DNA from: Rostrohypoxylon terebratum
Taxonomy: Eukaryota; Ascomycota; Sordariomycetes; Xylariales; Hypoxylaceae
NCBI GenBank assembly: GCA_022497145.1
Contig: MU385856.1
Location: 124,001 to 188,000 of the forward strand
DNA length: 64,000 nt
Reading direction: 5' to 3'
Shown here: positions 23,381-36,428 of the stretch, piece after piece
Position numbering within the stretch: the first letter of the stretch is position 1
How the letters are laid out: the number at the start of each line of letters is the position of its first letter
Position numbers and translations under genes: made by a program
The notes under the pieces: generated by a model
The model's database searches: none
Told to the model about the DNA's origin: nothing
Seen by the model: only the letters and a program-made list of their open reading frames with translations

Positions 23381-26012
23381 ATGGGTGCCACTCACCATCT
23401 CGCAGCCCCAATTCCCACAGAACCTCCCGATCTTGAATCTGATGAATACTTCTCCGAACTACAATGGAAGGTCTTGTTTGCCTTAATCAACGCTTCTATC
23501 CCGTCGTTTGTCGTCGAGTCCAGCACGACAAACAAAATGACCCAGCTATGCATATCTCAGTCTCAGTATGACGAAGCTTATGAGCGTACTCGAAGATCTC
23601 TCGTACATCCACCAAGCCAAGAGAAGTTTCGCCAGTATATGGAAGCGAGCGTGTTGGACAACCCTCGATTTACGCGAATGCTTAAGCGTACCGTACAGAG
23701 TCTCTCGCTCACCAATCGTAGGCAATTAGGGCGTATCCTAAATTTGATAGTGTAAATATCCATACACACCTGTCACTTCAGCCTTTGGTGTTGAGATCCA
23801 CCACAACTAATGATATATGGAAAGGACTCGTCCCGTCAGCCTGGCCTCGACGGGCTATTATACTCCCTTACATGAACAACCAGTTCATATTAGAGAATCA
23901 ATCATCCAAGCATGGAATCAATCATGGATCAGTGTCTGGCCATTCCTCGCAAAAACTATTACCAAATTGGCTCGAGTATGTTTCGCTAGAACAGATCCCT
24001 TGTTGCACGAGATCAGTGACTTCAAGGATGTTATAGATGACTACAGGCCCGGGCCAACATTCGACTTCGGTTTCATGCAATTAGAAGCTGGATCTGAGCC
24101 CGAAATGGTAGACACGGACGTCGTAATTGTCGGCTCCGGATGTGGAGGAGCAGTATGCGCTAAGGTCCTTGCGGAGGCCGGGCACAGAGTGATTGTAGTC
24201 GATAAGGGTTACTACTTCCCCCCTTCCCAACTGCCTATGGAAGTCGAAGCGGCCCAAGGATTTCTCTTTGACGGTGGTGCCGCGCCCACCGTTGACGGGT
24301 CAGTGAACGTTTTTGCAGGGAGCTGTTGGGGGGGAGGCGGAACTATCAACTGGAGCGTTTGCCTCCAGCCTCAGGGGTACGTGCGGAAAGAATGGGCTGA
24401 TAAGGGCCTGGCCTTTTTCACTACACAAGAGTTCCAGAATTGCATTAATCGTGTGTGGGATTTCAGTAAGTCTCTCTTGATGTTTCTGTGTTCAAGAACA
24501 AGCCTTTTGTGGCTGGAAACACGGAGACGGATCTAAACATACCTAGGCTTTGCTAACTTTAATCGTAGTGGGTGCCAGCGATGCTCATGTGCGACATAAC
24601 CATGGAGCAAAGGTTATCCTTGAGGGAGCCGCAAAGCTTGGCTGGTCTGCGAGGCCGTGCCCCCAAAATACCGGTGGCGCTGAGCACTATTGCGGCCGCT
24701 GTTCGTTAGGTTGTGGATCCGGCGAGAAACGGGGCCCGGCCGTAAGCTGGCTTCCCGCTGCCAAACAGGCAGGCGCGCGGTTTATCGAAGGCTTCAAAGT
24801 CGACAAGATACTCTTTGAAGGCAGAGCCGGATCTAAAAAGGCAGTAGGAGTGTCAGGAACATGGACATCACGAGACAAGAATGGAAACGTCCATACGCCT
24901 GAGTCACACAAGACAGTTAGGCAACTTCGAATCAAAGCAAAGAAAGTGATTGTAGCATGCGGCACGCTTCACAGCCCGACGTTGTTAATGAGAAGCGGAC
25001 TCAAGGTAAGGCCCCGAATTATAGCAGAACATGATCTTGGGTTTTGCTTAACTGGCCTATTCCTAGAATCCCCACATTGGCAAGAATCTCCATTTACACC
25101 CCGTCAGCCATATAGATGCCACATTTGATAAGGATATAAAAGGTTGGGAAGGTGAGTATCATCCATTGTACGCAGAGTATGCATGGCAATTGAGCTGAAC
25201 GTACTATGCAGGGGGCATCTTGACGAGTGTGTGTACTAGCTTTGAAAATCTCGACGGCAAAGGACATGGGGTCAAACTTGAACCGAGCAGCTCGATTGTA
25301 AGACCTTTCTCTACCTTGCGTAATGATCTTCTATTCACAGAAACTAATTCTAATATAGCCCGACATGTTTCTCTTTGAGCACCCGTGGCGGAATGCCCTG
25401 CAGTATAAGCTCGACGTGCTCCGTTGTCGACAGATGAATACCTGCATTGCCATAGCTCGAGATCGCGACACCGGTCGCGTATATCCAGATCCAGACGACG
25501 GGCGTCCTGTCATCGATTATCACCCATCAGCCCACGACCGTAAGCACATACTAGCAGGTATCGTTGCCCTAGCGAAGATGTGCTATATCCAAGGCGCGAC
25601 CGAGATATGGCCTTTCATCCGTAGTGTGCCATCATTTGTGCGATGTTCAAAAACAACCGGCCCTACTACGGAAAGGGGCGAAGACGATGCCATCGATCAA
25701 GGCATCAACGACCCCGATTTCGCTGCCTGGATCGAAAAGCTCGAGCACACTGTCCTCGACGCCCCAGACGCGACGTTCAGCTCGGCGCACCAGATGGGCA
25801 CTAATCGCATGAGCACGCACCCGTCCCGCGGCGTCGTCGACCCCGAAGGCAGGGTCTGGGAGGCGCAGAACTTGTATGTGAGTGATGCAAGTGTCTTTCC
25901 ATCTGCGAGTGGGGTCAACCCTATGATAACCAACATGGCTATCTCGGACTGGATTGCTAGGGGCATATCGCGAGACCTGAAGAAGGAGGGTCGTCTTCGC
26001 GCCGCGCTGTGA
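23381..26012 (+). CDS. Long-chain fatty alcohol oxidase (FAO type, GMC family)
   Basis: FAD-dependent oxidase that converts long-chain alcohols to aldehydes, as in alkane and fatty acid omega-oxidation (known for the family). Six exons are inferred: 23381-23751, 23825-24465, 24569-25005, 25067-25151, 25212-25297 and 25359-26012. They give 2274 bases, 757 residues, a normal FAO length. All introns are GT-AG and phases are consistent. The N-terminal region has a hydrophobic stretch (WKVLFALINASIP). The FAD dinucleotide motif GSGCGG lies at 227-232. Further FAO blocks are GSCWGGGGTINWS, QNTGGAEHYCGRCSLGC, GTLHSPTLLMRSGL, NPHIGKNLHLHP, SSAHQMGTNRM and the C-terminal VSDASVFPSASGVNPM. The two middle exons are only 85 and 86 bases. 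The protein ends RAAL, so there is no SKL-type peroxisomal signal. Intron 1, with a ctaatg branch site and aag acceptor, is the least certain junction. Confidence 0.9.
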
Positions 26013-29000
26013 GATGTCGTAATGCCAAGGAAATGTTATCATAAAATTTGCTCTATGTAGGCTAGCATCGTATGCCTATATTTGCCTTGCTTCTTGAGTA
26101 CCTATTTGTATACACGTATCGCATGTATACACGGAGAATCAGACATGCTCGGTAAGGACTAGTACGACCTCAAACAATTTCCATAGTGTTTTCATAGCTT
26201 CCAGGTTCCTTCTTAATTCCAAGAATATTTTGTAATTATCAATTTAAAGTGCACACGTGAAAAGTCCCGAGTATTTTCATGTTATGAAGACCTGTATATA
26301 ATTATCCTCACATGACAATTGAATCCCACATGTACCACAAAGTCTCACTTACCTCAGTGAATATGAGATTTGACAGGTTCCAACTTGTTGTCGGGTCAGA
26401 CCTTTGTTGATCTGTGTGTTACGCAAGGAAAGCTAGATTCATCATCATTTCGCCTTTCGGTCTATTTACTCTCTTTGCGATAGCGCCTCGCCACCGGTAT
26501 CAGAGAGCGAGATTTCCCGATTCTAGCGGCGGTAGCCATGTTGCGATTTTAGAGGGGTCGTTTCGAAAAAAACCTGATCGGGTTCTGCTTACGCGATCAT
26601 CTTGCAGCAGTTGGAGACTCGAAAGTCGAAAGAGTCAACAATGCATTGCTACCTTGTAGAGAAGAAGAAAAAATGGGGGCAATATTGGGGACCGAGTATG
26701 ACTCCTGTAGAACCTTGCTCTGTCTATTCCCTGGAGTCGAAACTAACATCGAAGGTAATCATAATAGGGGTTGGGGGCTGAGATCTAGGTGAGGCTACTG
26801 CTACCCACCGTAACGAGCTCCGGTGCTAGGTTTAAGTTGCCACGGACGCGGCCATACCTCACTGCAACGTCATGAAGACATGAAGACACGACCTCAGACA
26901 GCGAGGCTGCCGTGTCCTCTATCTTTTCCACGCTGTCCTACCCTCACGAAACCTGGTAGCTTGAAACGTACCCAAGCATCTAGCAGCCGACATGACTGAG
27001 TAAGATATTGGGTCGCACGAGGAAGGGCCGGGGAAGGAGAAACTTCCGTCGAAGGTCAAAGCTACCTAATATTGATGTCATACGCGCATCCCGGAGACTC
27101 ACTTACCTAGGACCTAGGTTATGTACCTACCTACCTTGTATGTAGATTAAGTGCTAGGCGTTTCTTTGCGGGCACCCCCCCTTTTTTGCGAGTCGTTTCC
27201 GGGTCACCTTACAGATTGGGTATCAAGGCTGTCTTGTCTAACTAGCCCAGGTGAAGTGTTCGCACACGTCGGCCGGCGCTCGTGCATCTCGACTATTTCT
27301 TCTTCGATGGAAGTAAGTATTAATTGTTCCTCGACTCAGCACACTGCTGATATGAAAGGCATTATCGTCGATCGCTCCACACAGGATGCGACAGTCAGCG
27401 CCCCTTTTGGTAAGTAGGGCTGGGAGAGATAGAGTGGGAAAAGAGGACCTAGGTTAAGGCTAAGGTGCGTGTAGATTACATGATCTAAGTGATACTCGAC
27501 GCCCCTGCTTAGGAGTCGCGCCTTGCTTCGGCCACCCGTCCGGGAACACCTGTTCGTTCAGGTTGTTGTCCGGGTCGTACATAGGTACCTTAGATAGTAT
27601 GTAGGCGCATCCGTACTTACATACATATTGATGATATACCTAGCCATCGCGAATTGGCGGTGAATGGATGTATGACTTGGGCCGACGTACTTCTCATGTC
27701 TGTTTTATCGGATCTTCCCTGATCGCGGTTACTGCGCCATCCTCATGCGAAATCTAGATGTGACGAAGGTGACGCCACTTTACTTTACTTTGAGCATCAG
27801 ATGTTGTACTGGACAGCGAAGTTGAGGTAGGCAACGCTAGCAGCTGCCATGCGCTGAAGCTTGGCAATGCGGAGATGCGGCATAGCCCCCCGAAGAGCAG
27901 GTAAGCCAGCCCGTAAGCCAGGTAAACCAGGTGTATTTGCCTGGCCTTAGAGCTCTAAAGCCCTAAAGCCTTACTAAGTCTATAGCGTATTACCGCATAG
28001 AGGGCACGCATGATCCGAAACCTTCTAGCCCCCAAGCCTCCCCAAGATGTCTGAGACGGATTAGTCCACAAAGAGGAAGAGGAGGAGAAGAAAAGCGAAA
28101 CAAGCGACCGATTAAACTTTCCCGGCAGTCTGGTAGTCTGGGCAAGAGAAGCGGCACGGCCGATAAACTTTCGGGCCTTCCCGCGTTTCTATTTCCGGCC
28201 CCCTTAAACTTTCCAGGCGCTAGCCCTGGTTTCTTTGTAGGTACTATACAATACCTACTACATACCTACCTAGGAGGCTAGGACCTAGGTAGGTAGATAA
28301 TCTATTAGTATGCGGGTTGCTACTAGCCCCTTACCACATGTAAATACTTTTTCCATATTACATATGAAATATCCTAGCTTAAAGTCCTACATGATATACT
28401 AAGCTTCTAGTGTAAATGATTGATGTTCGTACGATAGCCAATGAGAATCGCTGACACCACTCATAGTCCGCTGCCGTGCCCATAACCCCGAAACGGGGGT
28501 TTGATTAATGAGAAGAATAGGTAAGAAAAAAACCGGCTGAGTGCTTTAAGTTTGGAGGTGGATGTAACAGAAGGATGGAAAAGGAGAAATTCCACCCGGC
28601 ATTAGGGGACAGAGGTAGGGGGGCTAGGGGAGTAGGGGAAACTCAGCCGCACTAACCTCCCTAACAATTGCGACCAACAGGCTATATTCCGTCTCCCCAT
28701 CTTTCCAAGAAAACGGGAATTGGCTGATAGGGCTGTGGTGATCCCGCCTCGCAATATGCCTCATCCGCATGGGATGCATACCTACATAGGTACCTAGGAA
28801 CACTACCTAGGTATGAATGAGACATCTGGGCATCTTACGGTCAGCACCTTGAGAGAGAGGGGGGATGGTCAGCAAGCATATGCGGGAATCGCGCAAAGGT
28901 CATAAGATTTCCTTGATACATTTACTCCGGACTCCTTTACCAATACCTACCTAGTACTCACTACCTATTCTCACTGCATCTTTTTCTCACCGCGTGTATC

Positions 29001-32000
29001 CCGCTGCGATACACCTGGCGCTTAGGATCCCATGATATACCGACCTGCATTACACAGCAGCCCGGAAATTAGAGTATCTGGGAAGAAGTCATTTTCGCAT
29101 GACATGGAGGTTATGTGCCATCTGCCTGCTGGCTTGTTCAACGAAACGTCACAGTCCCACCATGCCACGGTGAAGGATATGGGAACTTGTGGTCTCGAAC
29201 GACGGCTCTGATATGGAATACGGCGCGCATTCAATTGTCATGCTATCGTGTTAGATAACTCTTTGCCGCAGCCCTACATCCGTCCACGGTGTTGATACCC
29301 TACCATGCCAACATTTCTTATCAGAGCCGTTGTTTGGCCTATGTTTTAGAAGACAAACTTCTCGGCAGCTGGATGACTGACTGACTTGCGATTACTCTTC
29401 CGTGGCACTCTTTATGTCCGCGTGGCGCAGCATAAACACATGTCAAGTACTCCCCCCCCCCTCCTCCCCCTCCAAGAAACGTGAGGACCACGCAGCCTAA
29501 GGTCGTACCGTACATCACACCCCGTCCCTCTCCTGGGTACCCAGCTAAAAAGAGGGAGTCCTGAAGATCCCCCACATTTTCCCCTAACGAAAATAAAACA
29601 GCGCCCTAACTGGATAGAGTTGCCTATTACCTACCTATTTGGTACATCGACGATCCCGTCTCGGACCCACGGCAGACGGGTTGATATACGCGGGAAGAGC
29701 GTACTACTATAGCGCTCATAGATACTATGAATATCATATCTGATTATGTTAGGTGTGTATCGTAAGAACAGGACATTCGCACGCCGCTAGGTACGGTAGT
29801 AGTTAAGAAATCGCACAATCGCAGGATTCACTGACCGAGGAGTGGATTGCGAATATCCCAAATGTTTCCATACGTCGTAGCAGTAAAACCTCGCCAGCAG
29901 CCTTTTTTTTGGTGGCTGCTTGTCTCGAACCCGCGAATTAGCCCGCCGTTGTTCCGGTACCACTCAAACCGTGCCATGGATGGGCCTGAATACCCAGGTA
30001 GCAGGTAGAGCTTCTCGCGACAGCAACTCCGGGTAAACTACCCCAATCCATCCCTCTGTTACCATTCCTTCCCGTGCCACGGCGTCCCTATGCGCGCGAT
30101 ATGCGGTGTACCGTCGTAAAAAAGAACTCAAAGAAGATTTCGTCCTTATGGGATTCCTTTCCTCTTTTGTCGCGCATGTCTTTTTCGCTGTGGGTTGCTG
30201 ACACGCATGGCCTGTCGCATGCTACTAGGCTAGGGCATTATAAAGAGCTTACTACTGGGAGTCGTAGTACCGCAAGACGGGGAACAGGTAGACCGGAAAG
30301 GAAAGTCCTAAACACCCTCCCAACGGTCGAGTCGAGGTGGCACGGCGCATGTAACGAAGTGTTACGTTCCCTTCCTCTTTCTTACTCACGCACATCCCAA
30401 GCGTTAGAACCCAGACGCAGAAAATGATTGAGAAAAAAAAAGGAAAACAAGTCACCTTCGGAGAGTAATAATGTGGCACAGATTGCTATGAACTTGATTT
30501 TGTTCAATTAACTAGCTACTATATGTGACTTCAAACTAAACAATGCAGGGGGGAGCTTTTTGCACAATTGCCGACGGCATTGAAAACTACCACCAGGGTC
30601 GTCGCCGACATTACACCATAATCCAGCATCTCATGCCACTTAGTCGATACCATGCGCAGCAATGTATCCCTGTGTGGCTCACCTTCACTCTAGCCCGGGG
30701 AAATATTTTATTCGCGCCGGGAGGATCCGGAAGTAGTGAGACGGTGCTACATTTGCCGCACATCATTCCTAGCCATCTACCCCATGAGGGAACAAACCAA
30801 ACTCCCTTCGTCGGCTACTGCGGCTTCCTGCATGTCCAGCAGTCCGCACCACGTATGCCCACTCTGAGTTGGTAGAGCTGCCGCGTCTTGCATCCAGCTC
30901 GACGCGGCGCTTAGGTAAGTAAGCCTCTAGGAGAGGTTGTGTTCCGGGGTGGGTGATGACGGCTCTAGAGATGACGTGGGCAAGACGGCGAGTAAAGGGC
31001 TTCGCATGTCCCCGCTCAGCAGGGATTTCCATATTATGCCCAGCTTCTTTTTATTTGATCGTGAGATCTTTCCCCCTCTCGCTTCCAAGTCCCAGCTTTT
31101 GAGTTTTCGGATCGTTGCCGATCTTGCCACGGTTCGGATCGCGAAATGCTCAAAAATGCCTTGGCATGTTTGACAACCAGTGTCTGCTTTTCATGTCGGT
31201 TTCTATGCGAAGCTTGCAGAATCGACCGCGGAAGAAATGCAATTGCGGGACCCTGTCCTCTGCATTCTTCCTCTCAAATATTCCGTCGTCGCTTGAATGG
31301 GATTTCGTATTTCGAAGAGGGTGTTCAACGTCAAGTTGAATAGTCGTCCTTCTCGTCGTGTGAAGTCATCATTAAGCCCGTTAGGAATTATTCGTTATTA
31401 GGTCGTTCGTACAGTCGTAACTCATGAAACCGAGGCCTGGGAAAAGGAAAATAAAAGAAATTTTATAGCGAGCGCGCTGACGGAAGGATCGAAGTTAATC
31501 GCCCACAATGTCGCGTTTTATTTGATCGGGGTATCTTTTTTTCTAAGAAAGCCGCTTTATGCCGTTTAATGAGGAAAAGAAAAATGTGGTAATCCAAAAT
31601 CCACTTGTCCAGTCCTGGTCTTTGCCGGGCGATGATAGGGTGCATTGCTGCGTATACCTCTTATTTTAACGTATAAAGGAAAATCCGACCTCATATATCT
31701 CGAGGCACTGCCCTACTTGTAAATGCAATCAGATAGTCCACCCAGTCCCTGACATGATAAGGTGAAAGGAATACAGCCTATGACCGAGCTGGCGGTTGTT
31801 ATATAGGGGATATAATTCCCAGTGAAAAAGAAAACACAGACGCTCGCTTGCTAAACAGAGAAAATAAAAAAGAAGAAAACACCGAGATTATTATATATGC
31901 CAAGAGATCGAAAGTTCGCTCCTGGTCGATGCAAAACGCCGGTATGCCTTGGGGGTGCGATGAGATCTATGTCGCGGATCCCTGGTTCGGTCTGAGGGAA

Positions 32001-32068
32001 TCCTGAACCAAAATCGTTTACGAGGTCGTTACCACTGGGTGGTGATCCCCCGTGGTGGACGGTGGTTG
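26013..32068. other. Intergenic, about 6 kb, no supported gene
   Basis: Contains dense copies of the CCTAGG/TACCTA motif (27104-27136, 28251-28299, 28779-28815), homopolymer runs and scattered frames of 60-117 codons without recognisable products. I saw no transposase, reverse transcriptase or integrase signature and no long terminal repeat. The two flanking genes converge on it, so it holds two 3' ends and no obligatory promoter. Confidence 0.5.
28251..28299. repeat. CCTAGG/TACCTA palindromic motif cluster
   Basis: atacctacta and catacctacctaggagg are followed by ctaggacctaggtaggtag. The two halves are largely complementary and could form a hairpin. It is one of the longest copies of the dispersed motif in the window. 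Confidence 0.75.
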
Positions 32069-33097
32069 TCATATGGTCGTCGTGTATTCTTGGTATCGAT
32101 CCCAACCGAACCCGCCGTATCCAACGCCTACACCACATTGCGACGCCAACATGCTAGGAAGCGGCAGCGCCGGAATTGGGGATGTTACCATCGGTGAACT
32201 ATAAAACATCCCGGCCGTAGAGAATGGTTGACTGTACGGCACCGTAGGCGAGGGTACTTGGATTTCGTGCAGTGACATGTTAGCCCATATCGGCGTATTT
32301 GAGTCTACCGAGGAAGTGACGCTCGGACTGGAAGGCAGCACGCGCCATGGCTCAACCGGAGCGGGCATGGCAGGCGAAGGTGTAGACTGCGACCAAATGT
32401 TTGCGCCAATGGGCGAGCTAGGCAGTAATGGCGGTTGGCGGACAACATCGACGATCTTCGGCGGCGGCGGTAGCAGGGGTTTATTCAACAATCCCATGAT
32501 GCTATTTTTGACTTCCTCGCTCTTCCCACAAAGCAACTCTCCAGCTCCCTCCTCTTCTAATCCTTCCAGCGCAGAAACGTGAGTCCTGAAAACAAACTTG
32601 TTGATGGCCTGGACGAAATCTTCGTGTAACTTCTTAGCGTGCTGCTCCTTTTCAGGCCATTCGTATGTGTCAGCCTTGGCGTTAACACAGTAGATTTCCT
32701 TGTGATACTCGATGAGCGCTTCTATCGAACCGGGCGTAAGCTTGTAAGCGACCTCGTTCCGCAATACCATGTCAACGTGAACGATATATGCTTCGACATG
32801 TATAATCTGGTAGTTGAAGATGGCCTCTATCAACGGATTAGAATCCCTGCGCAGTTCGGACTCGGGCGCCTTGTCCAGCATCAGCGAAGTTAGGGTCCAG
32901 ATAGCATTCGGCGACGACAACGTCTCGGTCAGACATCTTTGATGTTGCGGTATGCTGTTGAGCGGTCTTTTGACTCTGTTGATGCGCTTGAGAGTTTGCG
33001 TCAACCACGGTTCGACCTTTGAACCCAAGACAACGTTGACGGAAGATGCTCGGGGAGCAAAAGCGGCGGCCGAAGCCGGTAAAAGTTGTGGGGGCAT
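32069..33097 (-). CDS. Proline-rich protein of unknown function
   Basis: Not recognised. A single uninterrupted frame of 1029 bases, 342 residues. ATG at 33097 is the first Met. The frame stays open for a further 105 codons upstream without any ATG, through a pyrimidine-rich leader that contains a GGTAGGA repeat. Residues ~25-175 look folded and helical, with charged stretches (SIEALIEYHKEIYCVNA, EKEQHAKKLHEDFVQ). A short Glu-rich segment (180-190) follows. From ~205 to the end it is Pro/Ser-rich and disordered, with PLLPPPPK, and the final ~20 residues are Gly/Tyr-rich. There is no signal peptide at the chosen start and no clear domain. Coding status rests on length, frame integrity and protein-like composition. 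An intron or a longer 5' end cannot be excluded. Confidence 0.65.
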   Translation of the reverse strand: MPPQLLPASAAAFAPRASSVNVVLGSKVEPWLTQTLKRINRVKRPLNSIPQHQRCLTETLSSPNAIWTLTSLMLDKAPESELRRDSNPLIEAIFNYQIIHVEAYIVHVDMVLRNEVAYKLTPGSIEALIEYHKEIYCVNAKADTYEWPEKEQHAKKLHEDFVQAINKFVFRTHVSALEGLEEEGAGELLCGKSEEVKNSIMGLLNKPLLPPPPKIVDVVRQPPLLPSSPIGANIWSQSTPSPAMPAPVEPWRVLPSSPSVTSSVDSNTPIWANMSLHEIQVPSPTVPYSQPFSTAGMFYSSPMVTSPIPALPLPSMLASQCGVGVGYGGFGWDRYQEYTTTI

Positions 33098-33119
33098 CGT
33101 CTCTAAGTTTAGGGCTCTC

Positions 33120-33149
33120 GAGGTAGGAGGTAGGAGGTAGGAGGTAGGA
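33120..33149. repeat. (AGGTAGG)4 minisatellite
   Basis: Four copies of a 7-base unit just upstream of the start codon at 33097, in the leader of the proline-rich gene. Confidence 0.85.
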
Positions 33150-33917
33150 TGACGGAGGGGGGAAACGTGACAAGGAATATTTTGTAGAAGCGGCGGAGAA
33201 CAGTTGCTCAAGGGTGAAGGAGGATCAGTATAGATGGGAAAGATGAATAATAATAATAAAAATACGGCACCCGGGACTAGGCGTTCCCAATACTGGGTAA
33301 TTAGCGTGTACGCCTTGGACCGCAAATAAGAAGAAGAGAACGATGGACGAGTATCTCGTGAAGAGGAAAGAAGGAGTGTAAGAAACTCGTGTTGGTGGGT
33401 GGTGGGGGTGTGTTATAGCAATCCTCTTCTTCGGTGCTGCTCGGTGCTCTTAGATCCTTAGGTGCTCTCTAACCCCTTGTATGCCCATGTAAGTAGGTTG
33501 TGTGCGATGGGATTATATCCTCCAACTGCCAGAAGCCCATCTAATCCCTCTCGGAGCATGCCTAGCTTTGTTCGATCAGGCCTGGTTCTGGTTTCCTGTG
33601 GATGGCCCACCGTCATGCATTAGGAACACCACCATCACTCAGACGCAGACGCAGATATAGGTAGCATCCGCAGACGAGGCACCGCAACAATGGCTACATG
33701 CGCTACATACGCTACAGGGCCGATGTATTGTAGCATTGTAGCATTGTAGTTTGTAGCTTTGTACATAGCTTTCTGGGTACTGGGTAGGTATGATTTGGTA
33801 TGGTTTGGTACGGTAGGCATCCAGAAAAAAAAAAATCCACCGACACCACGGCCGACGCATCCTGACCATCCCAGTCATGCGCGGCAAAGAGGACCCAGTG
33901 TAGGGCCATGGGCCATG

Positions 33918-33953
33918 GAGCCCTTGGAGGAGCCCTTGGAGGAGCCCTTGGAA
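33918..33953. repeat. (GAGCCCTTGGAG)3 tandem repeat
   Basis: Three copies of a 12-base unit, the last with one change. The frame through it encodes EPLEEPLEEPLE, but no gene is supported there. Confidence 0.85.
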
Positions 33954-36376
33954 CCCATGTAGATTTTTTCTGGTGCGGCCTTTTGGCTTGCACTGCAACT
34001 TGAGTGGGCTGTGTTGCGACTTGCATATTTTGAACAGGTTGTAGACAAATAAGAGAAGATTTAGTGAACGGAGGCAGCTGAAAAAAGCTGCAGTGTGGCC
34101 AGTGCAGCGCCACCGGTCGCTAGTACCCAAACCTCAAGGTTGTTACCTACCTAGTAGTATTGTATGGATTGTACCGGTACCTGCCTAGGTACAAGGGGGG
34201 TCCCCTACGAAAGAAGCTTGAGCCCGAAAAAAAAGCCCAATGCTTACACCACAGATGAGGTATCCATGTATCTCTGGAGCCCTTTTGGGTCTAATGCGGT
34301 ACCCTGTACAATACATTGTCTGATGGTTTTAGTCTCCCCTATTCCTTTTGAACAGGTGTAGCCGTCGGTCATTCCATGATACAGGGCTACTACATAGTAC
34401 TGGCAGACTTGTACGGTATCAAATCAACTTCGTCATCATGAAACATCCATGGATGAAACAACACAAGTTATTGATTTTTTTTAGTGTTTATGTATCAATA
34501 TTGGTTATATCCGAGATAATACAAAGAGAACTACTATGGTATAACAAGATATTAGACTATAGTAGTAGAAGGCAATATGACTTGTGATCCATCACTCGTA
34601 TACTATTACCTAGGTCCTAATAGTAGGTCCTAGTACCCCTAGACTCTAGTAGGAACGTTCGTTTCAACCGAGACCATGTCCCGATATCGCCGTCCTTCCA
34701 TCGTCTCATATGCCATATGCAAATAGACACTAGTTCCATATTGAGACTCGTAAAATATGAATCCAGTCTCTCGGTGATTCTTTTGAGGTGTGATATTCCA
34801 CATATTAACGTCGCATTGCAACACAAATACATAAGCACATTAATAAGTTCCGAGATGTGATAGCTCTACTAGTCCTCGATACAGGGACTCCGCTACCAAT
34901 AACCGCAGTGACATATCTACTAGCCTTTACTTTAAAACATCATGAGGCTCACCCAAGGAACTGTAAACGTATCTACGTGCGGGGCTAGCCTCTTCCTGCC
35001 CGTCCTTATGCGGGCTACAGCTACGCTGGGTGAGCAGAAGCCCTCGTAATGACCGAAGGAGGCTTGCTGTTGCACTCATGCATACTACCAGTTAGGACGA
35101 AGAACTATATACCCATGTGGTAGCCGGGCTGACCCAGAGCAGCGTAGGCGATATGGAAAGTCCAATTCGTTGCCGGGAGATTTGTCTGGAGCTCACCCAT
35201 CATATCTGGAGATTGGCGTATCAATGCGACCTACAATCCCTTATCCATTGGAAGAGAGCTGAGACTAGTCGATCAAGATGGGCTAGATGGGGAATAACTG
35301 GTAAACATTGCCTGATGTCGATCGACCGATGATATCCCTTTGATAATATATAATACCCTGGTTATCGACCAGTAAGGAACACCAACATCCCGGAGCTGTA
35401 CATTAGCAACTGGGGAGCTCCTGATGACTTGCATACGAACGAGAAGGACTTAACTCGATGGCATGCCGCCTCGATTAAGATCCTGAAACCTAGCAGATGA
35501 GGTTTACATATGCCTCGAAGAAGTAGACTAGCGCTTAGCCAGAGTCTTCCTCTTCGAGCAAAATGCAGAAACGAGGCTCACATCGGGTTGCTTTCCGTCC
35601 AGTGTCAGAGGGAGAAATGGTCCATTCGAGTGTTCTGTGTCTGGGGTACAGTATCAATATGTTCCAGGAACAGCAAGGGAAGAAAGAGCAATCTTCCACT
35701 CTGGCGGAGGCGCTTACAGCGTCAAGGAGCTAGTCAGATGGGGCGAGATATGATGCATCATAAGATCGAGCCCACATTGCGCGTTTGTTTTACCGGATGA
35801 AGAGGAGTACAGTAGAGCGAGTCCGTCTGACCAGAACTAGAAGGATGTCGAGATTGAATGAGAACCAGTCGATGGCATATGTCCAGGTTGCAATCCATGT
35901 TAGCGGCAGAAGGTGAGTTGAGGTGTGTCGATGTAATTTGGCTCTTTTGAGTCCTGATTGGTTGCTGGTTGAGAGCCGGAAAAGTATTAGGGTGGAGAAA
36001 TTATTATTCTTGGTTGAATTTCCATTGGTTGTAAAATCAACAAAATCAGGGAACCACCAAGACGATTTCCCCGGGCATCTCTGAGTCTAGACGTGAGTGA
36101 AACGAAAATCAAAGCATAATTAAGCGAATGAGAATTTGAGAAAATAAATTCAAATCGAATTTCATCCAAAGAGGCTCAGGGGTTCAAACCATAAAGGGGC
36201 GTTCTTTTCTCTTGAGATCTCTATTTAGTCATTTCCACATGTGGAATACGACTATCGCCCGTTTCGGCACCGACTTGCACTAAACTTAGTTCCCGTGCCG
36301 GAATATAGGACTTCCAAAGTTGGGGTGCTCTCCGAGTCCAGACCAAGCCATGATACATACAAAAGGCTGAATAAAA

Positions 36377-36428
36377 TACCTAGTAGTACCTGCTCAGACC
36401 TAGGTCCTAGGTCCTACTACTAGGTATC
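36377..36428. repeat. CCTAGG/TACCTA palindromic motif cluster
   Basis: atacctagtagtacctg, then acctaggtcctaggtcc and tactactaggtat. The outer arms atacctagtagta and tactactaggtat are exact inverted repeats around a CCTAGGTCCTAGG centre. Confidence 0.8.
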
